A program made the position numbers and the translations under genes. This document shows, in pieces, positions 58,893-64,000 of a stretch of 64,000 nucleotides of DNA (its first letter is position 1; each line of letters starts with the position of its first letter). This DNA comes from Chrysophaeum taylorii (lineage: Eukaryota > Sar > Pelagophyceae > Pelagomonadales > Pelagomonadaceae), in contig JAQMWT010000334.1 in the NCBI GenBank assembly GCA_029834535.1, positions 124,001-188,000 on the forward strand, written 5' to 3'. The notes below the pieces were generated by a model. The model saw nothing but the letters and a program-made list of their open reading frames with translations, ran no database searches and was not told where the DNA came from.

Positions 58893-60527
58893 AAAAGTAC
58901 CCTGCCCCTCCTCCTGCGAAGAACTTTAACTGGTGCACATTGGAAGAACAAAAGTACGATGACGCCCCCCTGGGCGCCTCCTCAGCCCACCTCCCTCGTG
59001 TTGTTTGTTTCAAAATAATGGTGCATTTGCCTGCGAACGGAAAAAATTGAGGAGTCAGCATTTGGCTGCGAACGGAAAAAATTGACGAGTCAGCTCGGTG
59101 GAATCATAACAATTGAAACGGAAACCCTCCAAATCCGCGCAGGAATAATAATTGTATGATTTGAATCGCTTCAAGGATCACACAACGGACCACAAAAAGA
59201 TCTGATTTTTTTCAATGCCAGCACACTTCAAGTTTTATAACGGAACCTCAACAGATCTTCGACTCGCGCTGTCAAAGAAGTTCTTTGACATACTTCAAGT
59301 ATCACAACGGAATCTCGACAGATCTCGGACTCGGCGTTGAAGAATTCCCCGCCAGCCCACTTCAAGCATCACAACGGATCAATACAGCACAATCGAAACG
59401 TGTGGGGCTGGCATGGCAGTACGTGGTCACGTCGAAAATACAATATCCACGCCAGGTCGTTGAGCGCTCCGAGATGCGTGCAGCCCCACGCCGCACTACG
59501 GGACTCCGACTGACCGGCACGAGCTCAAGAAATCTGGGGGCAGTTGATTATATCATCTCGCGTCGCATAACTTAAAATTATTCTTAGTTGATCTTCTCGA
59601 AACTTAACTAGAGGGCACCAGCCGCGTTGAGAATGCAAGACGCACTCATTCGTGCGAAATATGAATTTATAGTGCAATGGACTGTCACGGGCGCACGCAT
59701 CGCAGACAACATTATTAAATCCGGCAAGTTTAGAGTCAACCGACCACGAAACTAAAAAACATGTGAGGCGAGGGGTCAGGAAGCGGAGTGATCGCACGCG
59801 AGATTCTTGTTGGGAAGGGAATGTGGACCGAACGAGTTTGTTGAGCCGACAACTCAATTACCCCAGCTCATTAGGTCGATGAAGGTCGACGGTTTTTTCG
59901 ACATCGCAGGTCGCTTCTAGGTAGTGGAGATCCCGTCTGGCACGCGGGCTCCACCAGCGCTGGGGGGCAATCTGAAGCATATCCACAACTTTCAGCTGGC
60001 AAAAAGCAGCTCGAAGCGCGCGTGGATGAGATTCGCAAAGTAATCGCCAAAACACACTCTATCAGAAAATAATATATGTTGGGTCCCTTTGAATTGCAAT
60101 TTGCCCCCTCATCGAGTATCATTTCGTTGTGTTTTTGTTTTGGACGAAATCCGAAAGAGCTGCCTGTGGTTACATGCTCAGGCGTCTCAACGCCGAATCT
60201 AATGCTTGTGGTTACATGCTCAGGCGTCTCAACACCGAATCCCGCGAAAAAAACAAGGCCGTCGCGATAATGGCGCGCCGTTGTCTTGAGCAGCGTAAAA
60301 AATGAAAGCCGCATTCTTTTGCAGCACATCCGCAGCAGACAGACAGACAGACACCTTCAACCCAAAGTGGCGCCTACTCTTAGCTTCTACTACGTAGAAG
60401 TAGAAGCGCCATCGAGGCCCGCGCGGGCCTGGTTGTCGTGTCGAGGTGGGCAAGGGATTTTTTCGTGGCTTAAGACTCTAATAAGAGAAAGATCCTGTTC
60501 AAAATATCCCCTGTGCCAGGCTGTGGT
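58893..60527. repeat. Gene-poor region with several short tandem duplications
   Basis: GCGAACGGAAAAAATTGA twice at 59034 and 59068. A 70-bp motif with ACTTCAAG..T.ACAACGGA three times at 59225-59380. A 37-bp unit (TGTGGTTACATGCTCAGGCG) twice at 60165-60240. A hairpin CTTCTAC-TAC-GTAGAAG at 60384-60400. No supported gene. Confidence 0.6.
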
Positions 60528-60842
60528 TGCAGAGAAATCTGCTGCCTCTTACCCTTATCCGTCCGTTGAGAACGTGATCTCTTCCTTACCCTTCTTCTTC
60601 CTTTCTACGCGATCAAATAGTCCTCTGATTAGTGCCTACGCTCATCATCATGGTCTAGCACGTCCCGAGGTATGTAGCACTATACACTTTACCTTTTCTC
60701 GTGTAGTTCTAGATGCCGCCTGTCGTGTTCCGAGGATATAGGGAACATACCTTTTCATTCCCCGAATTAAATACTTCCAGACGTTCATGATGAGACGGGA
60801 TGGTTTCCCAGGTGACTTACCACTGCTTGCTAATGCTCTGCA
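60528..60842 (+). repeat. 5' LTR of the Copia element (315 bp)
   Basis: Begins TGCAGAGAAATCTGCTGCCT and ends AATGCTCTGCA, giving TG...CA ends with a 7-bp inverted repeat. It matches the minus-strand LTRs over its length. The 5 bases before it (GTGGT) would be one half of the target duplication. Confidence 0.92.
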
Positions 60843-60856
60843 GGTTATGGGCCCAG
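60843..60856 (+). promoter_or_regulatory. Primer-binding site for initiator tRNA-Met fragment
   Basis: GGTTATGGGCCCAG directly follows the LTR. It is the complement of CTGGGCCCATAACC, the anticodon arm of eukaryotic initiator tRNA-Met, rather than of a tRNA 3' end. Drosophila copia primes from such a 5'-half tRNA fragment cut in the anticodon arm. Confidence 0.75.
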
Positions 60857-61363
60857 GTGGGTCCCTGAGAAACTATGTGTTAAAACGTGCACGTAACCTA
60901 TGGGTTTTGAACTGTTACCGCGCCGGTTCAGCCTCGCCACGTAAACACGCTTGTAAATACAACGCCATTACCATTGGGCTGTATATAATACTTTTTTGCA
61001 CGCGTGATCGTGTAACCTTGTGTGCACCTGTTCATAGCATCGTATTGTCATGCCAATGTTGATGTGTGTGTAATTGGCTAACGTGTACTCTTGCACACAT
61101 GTTGTGGAATATTTTGGGTACGTCCACTCGTACATTCCATGGCATTGCACTTAACAAGCTCCTTGAGAGCACCAAAACTAACCAGCTGCCTGAGTGACTA
61201 CGCTTAGCGACACTACTCTGGACTCACAGCTTGCACAGTCGTCAAATAGACATCTTTCCATCGAAAACGATGAGTGTACATAGACACCGATAGACAGACC
61301 CCCTTAGAATGTCTAGACAGTGTCAACTGCGTGACTGAACCCACAGGTTCCCCGTCAACTGCT

Positions 61364-62487
61364 ATGGCAGAACACGCAGCACGAGCCGCACCCAAGGCGA
61401 TCACAGGTGCGGATATATTGAAGCTCGAAGCTCCTGTAGTTGAGTTTCTTAACGATGGAAATCGATTTCAGCTTCAGACTCGCAAGGTATCCTTGCAAAT
61501 CAAGCACATTAAGCAATTGTTACGGTCCAGTCATGCCGATGCCTTCCTCGAGTACGACTCGTACGAAGCATATACTCGGTCATGCAAGGACTACGAGATC
61601 CTCCGGAATCAAATTCTCGATCGCGTTTTCCTGGAATGGAAGACCGATAGGGCTGCTGATCTCCGTTTAGCTGTTGATGAATTGCCCCCTGAGTATCAGG
61701 AATGGCATTTCACCAACGAAGCTTTCCCCACTTACCTGATGCAGAAGTAGCTCAGCTAGCTACTGTCTGTTACGACTATGAAGTCAAGGCATTACGTCCT
61801 GAAATCAATGCCCGTTTCTTAGAAGAGGAACGAATCTTAAATCGCGCGCACCCGAAGGCATTAGCTTTCGACACCCGTGTTCGTGCCCCTGTTACCATGT
61901 TTTCGTTAACTGCTGCTGACTGGCACACTTATCAGAACACGTATGCTACATTCTTGCATACTTACTTCAATCTTGAAAGTGTTGGAAAACCAGCACTTGC
62001 GGCCTGGCCCGCCATCAATGAGGTATATAACAAAAGTTATTTACCCAACAAGGCTCGAGCCATTATGCTCATCGCCTTTAGTCACTACGAGTCTGTTACG
62101 ACTACTGATGTGTCCTATTTGAAACAGCAATTTAACTCTGTTGTTTATAATCCTAACTGGTATGTCCATGTATTTATCGAAGCTGTCCTAGCATTTAGGC
62201 AAATCTCTTACCAACTTAACCAGGAAGAGACTGACCTTCAATTCGACTTTGGCACTCTTTGTAGAAAAATCTATGAAGAGATACATCGGCATTATGCCGA
62301 TAATACCAGCAACAATCGTTACGATCGTGGTTGGGTAGATTGGTGTTATATGTATGAAACCCGATCTTCATCTCGGCCTGTGCCAGAAGCTGAACGATTG
62401 TGTCACCCTACCAACCCTAGCTACATTTTAGAATACGCATTAGACCTATACAATGTAGTATCAAATGGGTCGAACAAATACGCTTAG
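61364..62487 (+). pseudogene. gag-like frames with frame changes
   Basis: Frame 1 (61364-61750) reads EHAARAAPKAITGADILKLE onward and ends just after AFPTYLMQK. Frame 2 overlaps from before 61702 and continues the same sense (LPDAEVAQLATVCYDYEVKA) to 62487. Frame 3 then takes over near 62460 (KWVEQIRLERPVSWQPYVEG). Each step is a -1 shift. These are most simply two indels. Programmed slippage is less likely because the break at 61730 lies inside gag, although TTTCCCC sits there in the right phase. Confidence 0.7.
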
Positions 62488-64000
62488 AACGCCCTGTTTC
62501 TTGGCAACCCTATGTCGAAGGTTTATCATCTCAACCAAAGCCAAAGTTACTACTTACAAACACTTTGGCCTCAGCAGACAAAAGTCTGACTCAAACTGCT
62601 AACACACTCGCCTTCATCACTTCGTCCCAACCTGGTACATCTTCCACGTTTAATGCTAGACGCTTGCGTAACTCTAATGATGCTCGCCAGCCTTTCTCTC
62701 GCAGCGATTTATCGTATTATCGTTCTGGTGATTCTTACGTCACCAAGAAAACTGCCGGACAGTCCCATGACCGTCCAATTTACCCCCGCACTTTTGACAG
62801 GTCCTCTCGGTCTAACATGAAATTATTAGATCGAACAAACCACACCTTAAACACCCTGCGAGAACAGTGTAGTGAACTTACGAAGCATGTGACAGATAAT
62901 GATACCACGGCTCAGCTACAACAGAATATCAACAAGTTATTTGAGACTCTATTACAATCAGCTGACATTCTGTCAACGACATCTACTGAGGACAACAGTA
63001 GTTTACTTCGTCTAAACGAACAGCTCATGTTTGCAGAAGACATCATTTATGATGTAGACGTTCATCTATCCTCGACCGAAAAGTCGTTAAACTACGTGGA
63101 GCCACAACACCATACTGTTGTTACTGCTCCCACCCCAAAGGCAACTCCTCCTACTACAAACACACAGGGTAATCCTTCCAATACCGTGCCTAACCTCTTT
63201 ACCGCTTCCGCCATCTCGGCTTTACCACCAGCATTATTGTCCTCGCTATCTTCACAGGTCCAATCTGCCCTCAACCTACCATCACAAGCCGAAACCAAAA
63301 GGGATGCCGATCATACTTCGCTATCGTCATTTGATGAAAAGCACGGCATGGCTGATGAGGCTGACGAACCATCACCACCTGTTCAACCGATTATTATTCC
63401 AACGAATCTGTTATTGCTGGAGAACTTCTTCACAGCCAGCCTCTCCACTACTTGCCCACATTCGGAAAACGCCTTCCTCACCAACTACATGAAGGTAAAC
63501 AGTGTCCCTCCACATTGCTCTTTTCTATATTTTGACTCTTGTGCTACCATCTCATTGATGTCCACTTACGATTTTGCAATAACCAATCATATAATTCCAC
63601 TGGACTCCAAATACGCGCCGATTGTTATTCAGACGGCGACAGGACATCAACGTGCTTCACACATGATGTTAACACGCAACATTGTTGTTCCCCTACCAGA
63701 TCATCCACAAGTTGGCTATGTTAAGATCGACTTCGCTCTATGTCTTCAGCCAGTGCATGACCGACATCTCGCTATCCTGATCATGCTCGAGTGGAACCAG
63801 ACGAACCTGACCACTGTGTTCAATGATCGAGCTGAGCCAAAGCTCAGCGCTGTCACGAGCCGCATAGACAAAGATGTACGTATACCCATACACTATGTAG
63901 CAGCTAATTTACCTGCTCTCCCTTGTCTCACTTACAACATCGCTCGCGACAAGCAACTCGAACTTCGCTCCCTCGCATTTCCCCTCAAGCGATACCATGA
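62460..64000 (+). CDS. gag C-terminus and protease part of Copia polyprotein (partial)
   Basis: More than 510 codons without a stop, continuing past the window. It contains a Ser/Pro/Thr-rich spacer and the aspartic-protease box FDSCATISLM at about 63532-63561, where Copia proteases usually have D-[ST]-G-A. The next part (ITNHIIPLDSKYAPIVIQTA and onward) is consistent with the protease fold. Integrase would follow outside the window. Confidence 0.75.
   Translation, partial: MKWVEQIRLERPVSWQPYVEGLSSQPKPKLLLTNTLASADKSLTQTANTLAFITSSQPGTSSTFNARRLRNSNDARQPFSRSDLSYYRSGDSYVTKKTAGQSHDRPIYPRTFDRSSRSNMKLLDRTNHTLNTLREQCSELTKHVTDNDTTAQLQQNINKLFETLLQSADILSTTSTEDNSSLLRLNEQLMFAEDIIYDVDVHLSSTEKSLNYVEPQHHTVVTAPTPKATPPTTNTQGNPSNTVPNLFTASAISALPPALLSSLSSQVQSALNLPSQAETKRDADHTSLSSFDEKHGMADEADEPSPPVQPIIIPTNLLLLENFFTASLSTTCPHSENAFLTNYMKVNSVPPHCSFLYFDSCATISLMSTYDFAITNHIIPLDSKYAPIVIQTATGHQRASHMMLTRNIVVPLPDHPQVGYVKIDFALCLQPVHDRHLAILIMLEWNQTNLTTVFNDRAEPKLSAVTSRIDKDVRIPIHYVAANLPALPCLTYNIARDKQLELRSLAFPLKRYH

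Larger units (their letters stand above)
60528..64000 (+). mobile_element. Copia-type LTR retrotransposon, 5' part (cut by window end)
   Basis: 5' LTR at 60528-60842, primer site at 60843-60856, then gag-like frames from 61364 and a long open frame from 62460 that runs off the window at 64000. The protease box appears at about 63535. Integrase, reverse transcriptase and the 3' LTR would lie beyond the window. Same LTR family as the solo LTR at 14898 and the truncated element at 32395. Confidence 0.88.

Overview
The window looks like nuclear DNA of a photosynthetic stramenopile (ochrophyte), possibly a pelagophyte-type picoalga. This is inferred from gene content and architecture. Genes are dense, GC-rich and apparently intron-free, with spacers of tens of bases. 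Some N-termini look like secondary-plastid presequences (signal peptide followed by an ASAFAP-like Ala-Phe site, as in the PGRL1-like gene at 2356). The gene set is eukaryotic: CDC48/p97, PRP38, a Golgi SNARE, mitochondrial ATP synthase subunit b, a BUB1-type kinase and nuclear-type tRNA genes. No prokaryotic operons, CRISPR arrays or rRNA genes were seen.

Layout. 1-2250: a dispersed repeat and a frameshifted gene relic. 2.3-7.7 kb: PGRL1-like gene, a large IQ-motif protein and a small plastid-targeted protein. 8976-11862: a complete hAT DNA transposon with an exact 8-bp target duplication and a frameshifted transposase. 12.0-14.2 kb: three tRNA-Ile(AAU) genes, each with a 20-23 nt hairpin insert in the D-loop, around an ORF that may be a mobile-element remnant. 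14.2-16.5 kb: tandem repeats and a solo Copia LTR. 16.5-31.2 kb: housekeeping cluster (ATP synthase b, CDC48, GOSR1, L-2-hydroxyglutarate dehydrogenase, FAH-family protein, BROX-like protein, glycosyltransferase, BUB1-like kinase), interrupted by a PIF1/Helitron helicase relic and a short-repeat field at 21.2-22.6 kb. 31.3-32.2 kb: SLC25-type carrier. 32.4-36.7 kb: 5'-truncated Copia element on the minus strand with a duplicated 3' end. 36.7-58.9 kb: sialyltransferase-like GT29, NRAMP-like transporter, PRP38, DExD helicase, CREST-family membrane protein, GT32-like and GT4-like glycosyltransferases, tyrosinase, hybrid histidine kinase, PTAR1-like protein and BTB protein. 60528-64000: 5' part of a Copia element in plus orientation, running off the window.

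The genes mostly act independently. A theme is secretory-pathway glycosylation (GT29, GT32-like, GT4 and a DDD-motif transferase) together with membrane traffic (GOSR1, BROX, p97). Divergent gene pairs share very short promoters (about 30-70 bp). Many 3' spacers carry tetranucleotide microsatellites.

The most interesting signal is the D-loop insert of the three tRNA-Ile genes. The inserted stem shows compensatory base changes between copies, which points to a conserved RNA structure such as an ectopic tRNA intron. A second is the Copia primer-binding site, which matches the anticodon arm of initiator tRNA-Met, as in the Drosophila copia half-tRNA primer.
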